Part shown: positions 1 to 11,142 of the stretch, piece after piece
Position numbering within the stretch: the first letter of the stretch is position 1
Layout: each line of letters starts with the position of its first letter
Program-made: the position numbers and the translations under genes
Assembly (NCBI RefSeq): GCF_037392515.1
Contig: NC_090295.1
Coordinates: 22,794,501 to 22,858,500, forward strand
Origin: Haliotis asinina
Taxonomy: Eukaryota > Mollusca > Gastropoda > Lepetellida > Haliotidae
Direction: 5' to 3'
Length of the DNA stretch: 64,000 bases
Notes under the pieces: model-generated
What the model saw: the letters and a program-made list of their open reading frames with translations, nothing else
Told to the model about the DNA's origin: nothing
Databases searched by the model: none

Positions 1-61
1 CTTTTTTCATCAAATAGCTGGTAATTCAAATTCAAGAAAATTGTTCTAACGGTATACATTT

Positions 62-305
62 GCATCGAGATATTATTCAAATATTTCTTTTGTTGTTTGC
101 GGACGATATAATATTATTTTCTAGTACAATGAAAGGTCTTCAAAGTGACATTAACGAATTAGAGAGGTATTGAGAGAATTGGAAACTATCAGTTAACCAG
201 AAAAAAACTAAAATTGTTGTTTTCAAAAATGGAGGTAAATTAGCTAAAACTGAAAAATGATTGTACAACAGAGTCAGATAAGAAACAACCACGTCATATA
301 AACAC
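62..305 (+). mobile_element. LINE reverse-transcriptase fragment (dead)
   Basis: Read in one plus-strand frame from about position 85, this stretch translates as a non-LTR retrotransposon reverse transcriptase: LLLFADDIILFSS, then LQSDINELERY, then NWKLSVNQKKTKIVVF, ending near YKHL. FADD carries two of the catalytic aspartates of the RT palm. Three in-frame stops interrupt it (TGA, TGA, TAA), two of them at positions where LINE RTs usually have Trp, so it is an old dead copy. Only about 75 residues are visible; the rest lies outside the window or is lost. A TTGA microsatellite follows directly. The clade (Jockey/CR1/RTE-like) cannot be decided from this length. Confidence 0.8.
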
Positions 306-306
306 C

Positions 307-342
<36 letters not shown>

Positions 343-356
343 TGATTGATTGATTG
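307..356. repeat. (TTGA)n microsatellite
   Basis: About 12 copies of a tetranucleotide (GATT/TTGA) with one variant unit, directly after the LINE fragment. Confidence 0.95.
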
Positions 357-1215
357 CATCTTCCCGTGTAGATTATTCTTCTGTAAGCAGACCCAGAGGT
401 AATGCCTATTCACAGTCAAACGCTTTTCGGAAGTCCACAAAAGCTAGACATAGCTTACGTTTGTTAAATGAAAGATACATATCAAAACAAAATATAATTC
501 CCCTTCCAACATGTCTTACACACTTTACACAGTACCAGTGTTCTTATTACGCTCTGATATCGTCCAAGTTCAACTTGTAATCAGGACATGCCAATACGCA
601 GTTTCGTCAAGCCACGACGATATCAGGAACAGTCAACATGGATTAAATACAATTCCGGCTGTAAATTTACATGAAGAAAAAAGTCATACCTGATACTGAT
701 GGTGGCTGATCGGGGCCATTGCTTTCTCGCCTTAAAATTTGGAGACGAGAACGCGAGAAAGCGATAACACGAGACAAGAAAGCACAAGATGAGAAAGCCA
801 AAATTTAACACATCACAACCAAAGAACACAAATAAACTTGGGGAAAATGTCACATTCGCCCATAGCTAAAACATTCGCAGCCCCCGTACGGAAGTTAAGA
901 AACTGTTTAATCAGTAAATATTGTATTCTCTCAAAGTTTTGTAACTCCGAACCATATTACAACATTGCCATAAGAGATTCAAATGTTGTAAAAACAGCTT
1001 GAAAGGTTCTGGAAACTTTATGGCCTTTATAGCAACAAAACTGCAGCTCTGTTAAAAACGTAATTGACATGTCAGAATTAGACTCAGATAGAAATGCGTC
1101 ATATACAATAATGCACAATAAAGATGCTTCTTCCTCACGAAACTAAGTCCGTTTTTAAAAGAACAGATATGTACAAATGTACACTAAAAACACGCCCCTC
1201 CACTAAATAGTCACA
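357..1215. other. Non-coding region downstream of the first TLR
   Basis: No convincing gene. Short open frames here have no recognisable domain and no codon bias. The last 60 bases may be 3' UTR of the TLR at 1216-3801 (minus strand). This stretch resembles the 3' flanks of the other two TLR copies only weakly. Confidence 0.6.
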
Positions 1216-3801
1216 TTACACCCTGCGTATTGATCGCTCCAGATTGTGCCAGAACACTTCCTGACCATCCTGATCATCAGTGTACTCTACATAGGAATCT
1301 TCACGCATCAACTCCACAATGTCATGGGGCAGGTCCTTCACAGGGATGTTCTCCAAGACAACAACCAGCAGAGTCTTCCGTCCAGTGTAGATACTCTCCA
1401 TCTTAGCCATCTCCACTTCGTACTTACACCAGTAGCTCCTCAAGAAGTGTCTCGACAGGACAATCATCGTCTTCCTGCTAGATTTTACAGCGTTTAGGAT
1501 GTTGGCAGCAATAGCTTCCCCAGCAAGAAAGTCTCTGTGATGAATACAGAGCTTTAGACCTTGCATCTCTTCAAGCCTCTGCCTCATGTCCCTAACTACA
1601 AGTTCACGGTCCTCATCAGCGTAGGATATGAAGGCATCAAACTCGAACTCCTGATCCTCCTCTTCTACAGGCAGGTAGCCTCTGTGTCGGTTACGGGCAA
1701 CGTAGTAGAGGTACCTCAGTTTCCACCTGTATCTGTACACGATGCCCATCACGGTAAATATCAGGACCAACATGATGAGACTGAGCACCCCAATCACCAC
1801 ACCAGTGTAGGATGCACAGCTCTTCTCCAGTTGAATGATGATGTCATGCAGCTTGGTCATGTTTTTCTGGCTACCATCAGAACCCGTACAGAGTAGGTCT
1901 TGAAGATCATAAACACGATTTCGTTTCATGTCCAGCCACTTCAAGAAGCTCAGTGTTTCACACGTACATTTCCATGGGTTTTTATCAAGTCTTATTTTCA
2001 GTCCTTTGCTCTTACTGTCATCAATCTGATTTCTAAAGGTTACATCAAGCTGCTCAATAAGATTATCAGAGAGATCTAAGATTTCCAACTTTCTCAGGTC
2101 TTCAATGTTAGCATTCCACGTATTCAAATAGTTGGAACCAACACTCAAGTACTGAAGATTTTCTAAGCCCTTAAAAACGTCTCTTGGCAGACTACTCAGT
2201 TTATTATTTGAAAGATCCAGGTGTTCAAGCTTGAACAGCTTACGAAATGTTTCATTATGTAAAGTGTAACCAAGATAGTTGAAACTTATATTCAGTATTC
2301 TCAAGGAAATGAAATCATCAAAGACGTGTGTGCTTAGAAACTCACAATAATTGTGTGATCCATCTAAGAATTCTAGATGATGAAGTCCAGTAACTGGTCC
2401 AGTCAACCGTGTAAAGAAATTATATGACCCATCCAAACTCTTTAATCTGTTTTTACCAAATCTCATAGCAGGAATGGTGTAACTCAGTTTTGCGTTGCTG
2501 AAGTTTGCATGTGTTACATTCGGGGGAATATATATGGCGAAATTACCTGGCCACGGTATGTCACCAGTAGAAATATCATCAAATATAGAGGTATCATGTT
2601 TTAAAGAGTTGGTGACATGACATAATGAATTAGGACTTCGTGAAATTTCGTCATAAACCATTCGCGGGTTTGTCTCTAAATCAGTGAGCAAAGAATCAAG
2701 CTGCGCTTCTGTCTGGACTGAAAATGGACTAGCAATCGACTTGTTACTTGAGGAAGCATCCAAAGACTGCAGGTTGGTCATTGATGACATTGTTAGAATG
2801 TACAAACCAAACAAAAACATGTTTTCTCGCATTGAAACAACTTTCAGAGTTTGTGGCATGAGGATGGGTACTCGAGGATCCAGTATTTCTATCCGGTTGT
2901 CATCTATGTGTAATTCCTCAAGGACCATACCAGACATGTATTTAACATGCTCCGCGGTTACGAGAATGCCGATACCTCGATATCTGTACAATTTATTTGC
3001 TCTTAAAATTTTCAGTGAAGAATTACGAAGACCCTACAAACTTGCAAAAGCCTTGTCTAACCCAAGATCGGGATTGTGGGACACGTCCAACATGTGAATG
3101 TTTTGGAGGGGCTCAAATGCAGATTGACCAATGTCAGTTATTTCACAGTTTGTAATGTCTAAGTGTGTTACTCTTTCTAAATAGCGGAATGTTTCATTTG
3201 AAATGTCCCTCATATTGCAGTTTCCTCCGATTGTCAGTCTTGTGATGTTGGTGTATTTAAAGCCTTCTCCAAACATTGGATTCTTAAGTCCATCAATGTG
3301 AAGTTCTCGAAGGGAAACCAGATCCTGGAAAGTTTCATCTGGATACTGGAGTAAATATGTTTCCGCTTGTGAATTATCAAGATATCCTTCAGATTCTACA
3401 GGAGAATTATTTTCCATTTTCAGAACCTTCAGTTTCTTATGGAACCGGAACAGTCCTTTTGGGTAAACACTTTTGGACAAGGATAGTTGATTATGGCTGA
3501 GCACCAGAACGTTTAACTCTGTTAGTCCAATAAAGTCGATTCTCCCAAACCTTTTGAAGTCGTTGAATGACACATCCAGACGTTTCAAAGAGCTATACTT
3601 CTTCAGTTGTTTGCCAATATATGTCATTCTGTTATGACTGAGAGTCAGCTCTGTGATATTGTATGGGAGGTGACCGGGAACCGATGGTAGGGATCTATTT
3701 GAACAATCTGCAATGACTTCATCCTTTGTTTCGAAACAACTGCAGAGGTGACAATCAAGTGATGATCCATCTGCTGACACCAGGATCACCATCAGCCACA
3801 T
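1216..3801 (-). pseudogene. Toll-like receptor, copy A (single in-frame stop)
   Basis: A single-exon TLR reading frame equal to 861 codons, collinear with the intact copy at 34,280-36,862. From the N terminus: a hydrophobic leader, a cysteine cluster (CHLCSC), leucine-rich repeats, a C-terminal cap starting NPWKCTC, one membrane helix (IGVVIGVLSLIMLVLIF) and a cytoplasmic TIR domain (box 1 FDAFISY, box 2 RDFLAGE, box 3 FW). The frame is broken once by TAG at codon 256 (3034-3036), where the intact copy has a Tyr codon. The 591 codons after it are fully open. The product could be a secreted LRR-only fragment of 255 residues, or the copy may be dead. The same TAG is present in copy B, so it may predate their split. 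TIR domains normally recruit MyD88-type adaptors to activate NF-kB; this function is inferred from the family. Confidence 0.9.
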
Positions 3802-4010
3802 GGGTATCGCAAGTCCAATCTGAAAGCAGTTAAAATATCATTCTCAATGGCCATGGACTGAGTTATATTTCTTCACAGAAAGCCTTGAACACAATTCTAA
3901 CATTCTAAGACTGTTAAAGAATCATTATCAAATTGTGATGAAACTTGACAGAAATGCGAATCCTGCTCCACGGGTGCTACCTGTCACAAGCGTTTATAAG
4001 GACAAATAAA
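3802..4010 (-). other. Conserved splice acceptor and intron end upstream of TLR copy A
   Basis: Immediately 5' of the ATG (gene orientation), the three TLR copies share TTTCAG followed by ATTGGACTTG. This is a polypyrimidine/AG acceptor about 18 bases before the ATG. The bases after AG stay in frame with the ATG and encode IGLAIP, which would lengthen the short signal peptide (MWLMVILVS). An in-frame TGA lies just upstream of the acceptor. The flank is well conserved to about 4000 in copies A, B and D, and probably belongs to an intron after a 5' exon that I could not locate. Confidence 0.55.
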
Positions 4011-4742
4011 TTGCTCACCTGAAAGAAGTCACGGTTAATAGCGAAGCATTGCTAAGAAATGATGTTTTAAACATTGAAAACTCGCTATGTTCAGGCTGGA
4101 TTGAGTTTTAAAGGGTTGGCGGGAGTTAGTGGTGGGAGCACAATCTATGAACCATGGATTCATAATTCATATCTTTAAGCCTCTATGAAATTATACAGTA
4201 TGGCCTTCCCTGGTTGTATGGAGACGTTGAATCTAGAATTACTTTAACTCTCTTTTCTAGAACTTTGGAATTCTGCTAAATTGGACACAGACACAACTTT
4301 CCAGTTGAGAGTCAGGCCAACAGCTGATAGTGCTCATTTCTTCGTTAGTAAAGATATATACGTCTGTCTTTATCTGTTGCCCTCACTGAGCTAAAGCATA
4401 AAGTAGTAATGCTAGCATGTACTGGTTATTTCATTAGTTAATTGTTATTGCTGTATATAGTGATTGGTTGTATGATCTATATTGTGATGGTTTGGGATAC
4501 GCTTTCTGGAACGAAATAGCACTCGTAAATACCGTACTACATAATTGCGTTGTTTTTTTAACCTCCCTTACAGTGCAGATCCCTATGTCTTCAAAGCTTT
4601 TATTAATGTTCGTTTGGAAAAGTACTTCGGAGAAAAAACTTCCTTGACTGAAACTAAAATTTATAAAATATGTATGGGGTTTTGAAACCTGAAGTTGGTC
4701 TCAAAGAAAGGAATGCATGCAAACCTTTTTACGCTGCAACTA
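4011..4742. other. Duplicated TLR upstream block b (copy A)
   Basis: No gene is seen. The stretch aligns with 15,090-15,632 of copy B (shared landmarks: ACTGGTTATtTCATTAGTT, GGTTTGGgATAcGCxTTTCTGGAA, GAAGTTGGTCTCAAAG). It may hold the TLR promoter and first exon, but no core promoter element stands out. Confidence 0.6.
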
Positions 4743-6205
4743 TATTGAGTCAAAAAAAGGTAACTTTACAAAATAATGAATATTTTTTCTCTGATGATAC
4801 ATGTATGTATCCGAAAAGGGATCCCTATCTTTCGATTATAGAAAAACGTTAGCAAAACCCTCTCAAACCCATCCATTCTTCGATCACGTGATTTTGGCAT
4901 TGAAGCTTTCTTCATTTGCATTGACTTCAAGAATTGAAAAAAAACGCACTTTTAAATGACAGTTCTAACCCTATTTTAAATGCCACGATTGTTAAATGTG
5001 TAACGTGAACGTGCCGTTGGAATGTTGCAAGCAGGAAGATCAGTTATTGACGTCGCAAGAGCAATGGGATGCAGCCGTCGTAATATGTATGACTTGCGAG
5101 GTCGTCTACAACAAACTGGCACCACTTCTGATCACCCAAGGTCGGGTCGTCCACGCGTGACGTCACGAGCAGAAGACCGTCAAATCGTCCTACGTCACCT
5201 ACGTGACAGATTTCTGCCGACTACACGAACCAGGACTGAGATGTTTAGAGGTCGACTGTCCTCATAGACCATTCGAAATCTGTTGCGGGCTCCAAACTCC
5301 ATTCTCGACGTCCATATCGTGGGCCATTATCGGTGCTGTTTCATCAACGTCAACGTCTGCTGTGGGCCCAACGTCACCTCCGATGGATCCACAGAGACTG
5401 GAATCGAGTCGTCCTTAGCGATGAATCCAGGTTTACCCTCAGATTCGCGGACGGCAGGCATAGAGTCTGGAGACGATGTCGTGAACGGAATGCCTAATGT
5501 TGTGCACAGGAAGTCGACAGATTCGGGGGTTTCATGGTGAGGGGTGCTTTCTGTGGGAACAACCGTTCCCGACTTCTGGTCATCCGTCGAAACCTCACAG
5601 CTGCTGCTTACTGCGACCAGGTGCTCCCCCGTGAACACTTCCTTTCATGGCGGCTCATGGCCCAGGTCCCAGGTTTCAGCATGACTATGCTTGGTCGTAT
5701 ACCGCGATGTTGACACGAAATTTCCTTCAAAACGCTGGAATCAACGTCATGGACTGGTCATCGAGGTCAACTGACCTTAATCCAATAGAGCACGTTTGGG
5801 ATACACATGTGAGAAGGCTTCGTGGTCTTAAGAACCAACCTCAGAATTGGCAGGAACTTGGCGCTGCCTTCCAAGAGCAATGGCACAGAATCCCCAACCA
5901 CGTGTTCACAAGCATCAGACAGTTGATGAAGAGACGGTGTTTGGCAGTAGTGAATGCGCGGGGTGGCCATATACAATATTGGACTGGGAAATTTCGAATT
6001 CTTATTCTTGTGACTTGACATGCTGTATACCTATGTTTTGGAATGGCGGTGTAGCCTAATGGAACTGATTGTCACAGTGTCAGTGTATCGAGCACATCAC
6101 ACAGATCTCAGCAATGAAATAATAACAATTTAACCATCTTGTCATCTCTTGTTCTTTTTAGTGCCCTGAAAAAAGAATGTGAAGTTTCTTTTTTTTGACT
6201 CAGTA
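4743..6205 (+). mobile_element. Tc1/mariner-family DNA transposon, 1.46 kb
   Basis: The element begins TATTGAGTCAAAAAAAGG and ends with the inverted form (TACTGAGTCAAAAAAAAG on the minus strand), so terminal inverted repeats are visible. It is flanked by a TA duplication (4741-4742 and 6206-6207). Copy B has the uninterrupted site at about 15,630 (GCAACTATTTCAAAC), which proves insertion into copy A and fixes the ends. It carries a decayed transposase (separate entry). Confidence 0.88.
5004..5980 (+). pseudogene. Tc1-like transposase, decayed
   Basis: The N-terminal helix-turn-helix part reads MLQAGRSVIDVARAMGCSR and then GRPRVTSRAEDR. The first catalytic Asp region is visible as DESRF, followed by FADGRHRVWRR, in another frame near 5415-5480. 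The C-terminal part has STDLNPIEHVWD, the D34E region, with the last catalytic residue at the E of IEHVWD or close by, and GGHIQY at the end. Stops and frameshifts separate the pieces into at least three frames, so no active enzyme is expected. The length agrees with a roughly 340-residue Tc1 transposase. Confidence 0.88.
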
Positions 6206-7894
6206 TATTTTAAACGGTTTAGGATTGTGATCTTAGCGCTCATGTGATCGTAACTCCTATACTTTAACACTGGTAGTCGTAGCGTTAAGATCGATGTGTG
6301 GAACGTCACCCAGGTGCCTTGTGCCAAGGTCAGCGCCACAACTATAGTGCTAATTGCAATGATCATTCAGCCGTGAACACGATGGGTAAAACCGACAATG
6401 AAGTGGTGGTTTATGTTTGGGCATTAAATATCTCGTCATTGTCATTCCCGTATTTGTTGCCTTCAGACATGAGGAAGAATATCACGACAATCTGAAATCT
6501 AATGCCCTTTAACAAGACAGCAAAAGAATTTCTCTGTGTCTTTACTTTAGGGTTTTTTTGGGTCAATTTGAGTTCAGTATCGCATGGCAGAGTCCATCAC
6601 GAGGAATACCATTGCCTTGTTACGTCGAGCAAGGATCATTTTTATGTCAATTTAAATTTATTGTTTTGTTCGGGTTTTGTTCAAGGAAATTGGGTTGACT
6701 CAAGATAAAATACAGGTTGTAAATAGTAAGTTAAATTACAAAAAATGGATATACTAATATATAACAACGAGGTTGTTAGTGTCAGTACCTTTGAAGATTT
6801 GCTTGTTTTTGATGTTTAACGAAACTCTCAGCAATATATCTCCTCGTTGAGTAAACGAGAGTGAACCCAAGAATTGTGAGCCTGTCAATAAAGCCTGACG
6901 TATGTAAATGAGAGGTTCTAAACGGATGGTTTAATTAGTAAACACTAGAAACGTGTATTCTCACATGTCAGTCAACACCATTATGTACACAGAATGAATC
7001 GAAGTACAGTTAAACAATGAAAGCAAATGGAAAGACACAATGTCCTCGAATGTCAGGCAAGTAAAGTAAACGCTAATTTCTAAAACACCAATGTAATATT
7101 CTCGTCATTTTACTACGCATCATCGACAGGTTCTACAAGGTCAAATTTAGGCAATATTTATGTTTGAAGTGATACAGTCACAATGTGGTTGAAATCTTGT
7201 CGAAATTACTGCAACTCTTAATTCGCTCACATTAAAGACAGATGTAAATCGATCTATCAGAAACCATCAATTGATTCTCTACGGAAAACATTGAAAGATC
7301 AACTGAATATTTTCAAACAAATTTCTCAGAGATCTAGTCTATGAGATTGAGCGAAAGAATGTGTAAGGTTGTCAATAAGGGTTGAAGTACATAAACTGAG
7401 GGGTCTAAACTTGGGGTTTAGTAAACACGAGAATGTGTGTGCTAGGAAAGAAACTGGGCATGTCAGGCAAACAACAAACTGTGCACAGAATGGCGTAGAG
7501 ATAACCAGTGTAAGAAAATGGAAAGACACAACACTCAATGAAGTTACGTTTGGGTTTCCAGAAATTAACTTTTGTATGTTGCCATCTGCTATGTGTTCAA
7601 AAGTAAAGGTAAACACTTACCCACAGGTTCATAGTTGAGTATTTGAACTATCAACACCTAGCACGTTCTGTCAGCTGTCCGAGAGAACTTTGCAATACAG
7701 ATATCTGTCAGAATGAACTGTACCTTCAAGCTACTTCCTGGTATAGTGTCGCATACAGATTCAGACGTGTCTGTATGAACAAAAGAAGACTCCCACTGAG
7801 CTTAGTTTGAATTATTTCCTTGTAAATAATATCCACCACTGAAAGAGTATTGCGAATGCTGCTATGGCCAATTAGGTAATGTTTGTCAGTCTTA
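6206..7894. other. Duplicated non-coding block c (copy A)
   Basis: No gene is seen. It aligns with 15,633-17,045 (copy B), and its right part with 21,140-21,940 (copy C). Shared landmarks include AAAGTAAAGGTAAACACTTA, TCAACACCTAGCACGTTCTG and CTTCCTGGTATAGTGTCG. The middle part (6840-7325) differs from copy B, where a SINE fragment lies. The uninterrupted junction ATCAACACCTAGCACG near 7646 is the empty site for the insertion found in copy C. Confidence 0.7.
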
Positions 7895-8680
7895 CTCCAC
7901 ATTCTGCCTTCATCACCTCATATTCCACATCCTGCCTCATATTTCACACTCCTCCTACATCACCTCATATTGCACATTCTGCCCACGTCACCTCATATTG
8001 CACATTCTGTATACAACACCTCATATTCCACATTCTGCCCATCTCACATGATATTCCACATTCTGCCTACTTCACCTTCATATTCCACATTCTGAACCCA
8101 CCTCATATCCACACTGTGCCCATCCCATCTCATATTCCACATTCTGTCCACCCAACGGTATGCTCCACATTCTTCCCATACCATATCATATGCAAATTCT
8201 TCCTATACCACCTCATATTCCATATTCTGCCCACCCCTCCCCCTATTCCACATTCTGTCCACCCAACGGTATGCTCCACATTCTTCCCATACCATATCAT
8301 ATGCAAATTCTTCCTATACCACCTCATATTCCACATTCTGCCCACCCAGTATCATATCCACATTCTGCCCACCCCACCTCTTATTCGACATTCTGCCCAC
8401 AACACCTCATATTCCACATTCTGCCCACACCACCTCCTATTCCACATTCTGCCCACCCAGTTTTATACTCCATATTCTGCCCAACCCTCTTCCTATCCCA
8501 CATTCTGTCCACACGGCCTTATATGCCGCATTCAACGCACCCCAACTCATATTGCACATTCTGACCATCCTACCTCATATTGTACATTCTGACCACCAAG
8601 TCTTATATTCCACATTCTGCCCAACCCACCTCATATTGCACATTCTGCCCAGTCCACTTCATATTGTAATTCTGTGTACA
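7895..8680 (+). repeat. 28-bp minisatellite, copy A (about 28 units)
   Basis: Tandem units of 28 bp of the form CACCTCATATTCCACATTCT plus GCCCACAC, moderately diverged. A 112-bp (four-unit) block is duplicated at about 8149-8236 and 8261-8340. No forward-frame stops accumulate, which explains overlapping open frames of 70-237 codons here; these are not genes. Confidence 0.95.
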
Positions 8681-8689
8681 CGATGTGTA

Positions 8690-9225
8690 CATAGATACCA
8701 CGGTTACGATATGATATGTATCTCGATACCAAGACCACGATACGATATATATCTTGATACTGAGGTCACGATATGACATGACTCTCGGTACCAATGTCAG
8801 AATATAGAACATATCTTCGATACTGAGGTCACGATTCGATACGTAATGCGATACTGAAGTTATTGTAGGTTGCGTATCTTGATACTGAGGTAACGATATG
8901 GTACATATCTCGATACTGAGGTCATGATTCGATGCATATTGCGATACTGAGGCCACGATATGATACGTAATGCGATACTGAGGTGATGGTAGGATGCGTA
9001 TCTCGATACTGAGGTGATGGTAGGATGCGTATCTCGATACTGAGGTGATGGTAGGATGCGTATCTCGATACTGAGGTGATGGTAGGATGCGTATCTCGAT
9101 ACTGAGGTGATGGTAGGATGCGTATCTCGATACTGAGGTGATGGTAGGATGCGTATCTCGATACTGAGGTCACGATACGATACGTGTCTCGATAGTGTAT
9201 GTCGGCCGTTTCGCACATAACAAGC
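8690..9225 (+). repeat. 31-bp minisatellite, copy A (about 17 units)
   Basis: Tandem 31-bp units with core GATACTGAGGTCACGATATG and the perfect dyad GATACGTATC. From about 8970 to 9170 the units are nearly identical (variant GGTGATGGTAGGATGCG), showing recent local homogenisation. The same family recurs after the 28-bp arrays of copies B and C. Confidence 0.95.
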
Positions 9226-9783
9226 AGTCATATTCCTAGGATGGTAAGTTGATACCATAGCTCACCAATACCCAAATAATTGTTAACAGTTAACCTAAGT
9301 AATATCGTTAGACATTTGGAGATTAACTCACCTGACTACAGACCAAGCACCCATCAACTACCCTCATCAAGTCAGTTTTGACTGTTCTACTTAAAAACAA
9401 ACAAACAAACAAACAAACAAACAAACAAACCAATGATATAAGTTCTCTATTTCATAATCTGTCCTCTTTGTATTTGACAAAATGTAAAAATCTGTGTTGA
9501 GTTTTCCCTCAAATAAATATTCAGTGACATGAGGTACAAGGTAAACAATTATCTATTTACTTATCATGCAGATTGCAGAATTCTAGATGTTGCCATTAAA
9601 TCACTTATATTGTTCCCTGGGAAATAGTATCATGACCAAATTTCCTAAAATATCAACTACTGGGGCAATATTTATCTTTATTTATTGATTATACATCTAC
9701 ACGCTATCCAATTATACAAATAAATACACCAATACTTTGAAATACAAGTACTTAGATCACGCCACATGCATAAAACATCAATA
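9226..9783. other. Duplicated block d (copy A) with (AAAC)n
   Basis: Matches 17,871-18,170 and 26,886-27,060 (landmarks CCTAGGATGGTAAGTT, CATAGCTCACCAATA, CAACCACCCTcATCAAGTCA). It contains an (AAAC)n run at 9398-9430. No gene is seen. Confidence 0.75.
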
Positions 9784-9987
9784 TTACACCATGTTTTTGA
9801 GGAATTGAAGGAAGGTCTTAACTGCTCTCTGAGTCTCGTCAAGATAGTGGCTGTTTATGTCTTTGCAAGATGTCACAAGATCATCTTTAGTCTTGATTGT
9901 TGACCGACAGTCTTTTTCATAGCACACCCAAAGGATGCAAGTATTTCGTCTTTTCTTCATACTGAACCTATAGCCCCTATAGCCCAA
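9784..9987 (-). pseudogene. FLYWCH-like zinc-finger fragment (copy A)
   Basis: A 67-codon open frame with YRFSMKKRRNT, WVCYEKDCRSTIK and DLVTSCKDINSHYLDE. The W-x-C then C spacing, with a downstream His, resembles a FLYWCH zinc finger, a domain common in transposase-derived proteins. The first of the usual His pair appears to be Asn. Copy B has the same reading (KFSIEKRRNT, YEEDCRSTIKDLVTSC) with a different tail, so the match is inherited by duplication. Upstream of it copy A has stops where copy B reads MVKKSFPKALKVDTW. Probably a fossil exon or transposon remnant; the domain call is tentative. Confidence 0.4.
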
Positions 9988-10560
9988 GTATTGACTGCTC
10001 CATTGAGAATAAAACTTTTACCATGAACTATTATAACGTTAAACAACTCGTACCAAAACGTCCATGAGCTTTAAATATGATAGTTACTTGAGGCAAATTT
10101 GTATTTTATTACATTTTGTTGATGAAGATAGGACCAAGATAAACAATGAAACATTCAAACGCACACACGTCCGTTTGTTCACATAACGGCTCCTATGTTT
10201 CCCATCATGTGTTCTCTATGACGACCCTGCTTGCTTCCCTTGTAGATTTTAGCACATCTGTGCTTTCAGAGATGTATATTTTACACACGATCTGACGATA
10301 TGTTGATTTTATAAGTCACTTTTACTATAGAAGAATGATTCGTACAAACCATAAAACGTAATAGCACTATTTCCTACGAACTGGCTTTTAACCGTTAAGA
10401 AAAGACCTCATATTTACTGAAGGTTAATAAACTCGTTATGTCCATTGTTCTTGCAAATGTTTTATTAGCATAACTGCTTAACTGACCTGGGGCAATTATT
10501 TCACTTCAAAACAACACATAAAGCATGAATGCATGAAGATGCTTAGCTAGAAGATTGTTG
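9988..10560. other. Duplicated block f (copy A)
   Basis: No gene is seen. Positions 10,160-10,520 align with 20,685-21,050 (copy B). Shorter pieces align with 29,735-29,800 and 32,210-32,330 (copy C). Landmarks: CACGTCCGTTTGTTCACA, TTTTACACACGATCTGACG, AAGAAAAGACCTCATATTTA. Confidence 0.7.
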
Positions 10561-10589
10561 ATGTGTGGAAACAGCATCCAGCCCCGACG

Positions 10590-10970
10590 GTCGGCACTTC
10601 GGCCAGTTGTGCTCAAGCGTCACCGAGTGCCACGTCGTGCCTGGTGCACACACCATCTGCGGTACAGGAGACAACATTGGGAAGGTGTTTTCTTCCTTGA
10701 CCAGTCGAGATTGCATCTGGGCAGTTCAGATGGCAGGGCAATAGTCTACAGATGGCGAGGTGAACAGTAGGCTAAGACAACACATCTATTGGTCGGACAC
10801 AATGTGTCGTTGTCCCTGGCACTCTGACAGATCTGCGATACAGGGGTGAGGTCATTAGGCCTGTCATATCCATCCTCTCATTCAAGCGAAGAGACGCAAA
10901 TTAACGCATCAAGAAGATTTCCTGAGACAGCAGAGCATTCCTGTAGTGACCTGGCTAGCTTTATTGAGCA
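10590..10970 (+). mobile_element. Tc1/mariner transposase fragment
   Basis: Translates as ALRPVVLKRHRVPRRAW, then VFFLDQSRLHLGSSDGRAIVYRWRGEQ. This corresponds to the first catalytic-Asp region of a Tc1-like transposase (usual form DESRF; here DQSRL). It ends in a stop after about 70 codons; weaker similarity may continue to about 10,970. It lies at the junction between duplication copies A and B. Confidence 0.7.
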
Positions 10971-11009
10971 CATTCATTATAAAATGGAGCGACGTGTACG
11001 TCAAGCGTA

Positions 11010-11110
11010 TATTCCATATTCTGCCCACCCCTCTTCCTATCCCACATTCTGTCCATACAGTCTTATATGCCACATTCAAAGCACCCCAACTCATATTGCA
11101 CATTCTGACC
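11010..11110 (+). repeat. Displaced piece of the copy A 28-bp minisatellite
   Basis: About 100 bases are a near-exact copy of 8465-8570, including its private variants (CTCTTCCTATCCCACATTC, CCCCAACTCATATTGCAC). It is therefore a moved piece of that array, not an independent array. Confidence 0.85.
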
Positions 11111-11142
11111 CGACATTGTCAAGCATGCGTTGGTTCAGACAT

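Noticed and set aside
1246-1497. Plus-strand frames opposite the TLR TIR domains (also at 12,486, 34,204 and 34,625)
   Set aside because: Antisense shadows of conserved TIR and membrane-span codons; they recur in each TLR only because the sense strand is conserved.
8860-9258. Minus-strand frames over the 31-bp repeat (ILPSPQYRDTHPTITSVSRY) as a protein gene
   Set aside because: Perfectly periodic translation of a tandem repeat; similar frames in copies B and C are broken.
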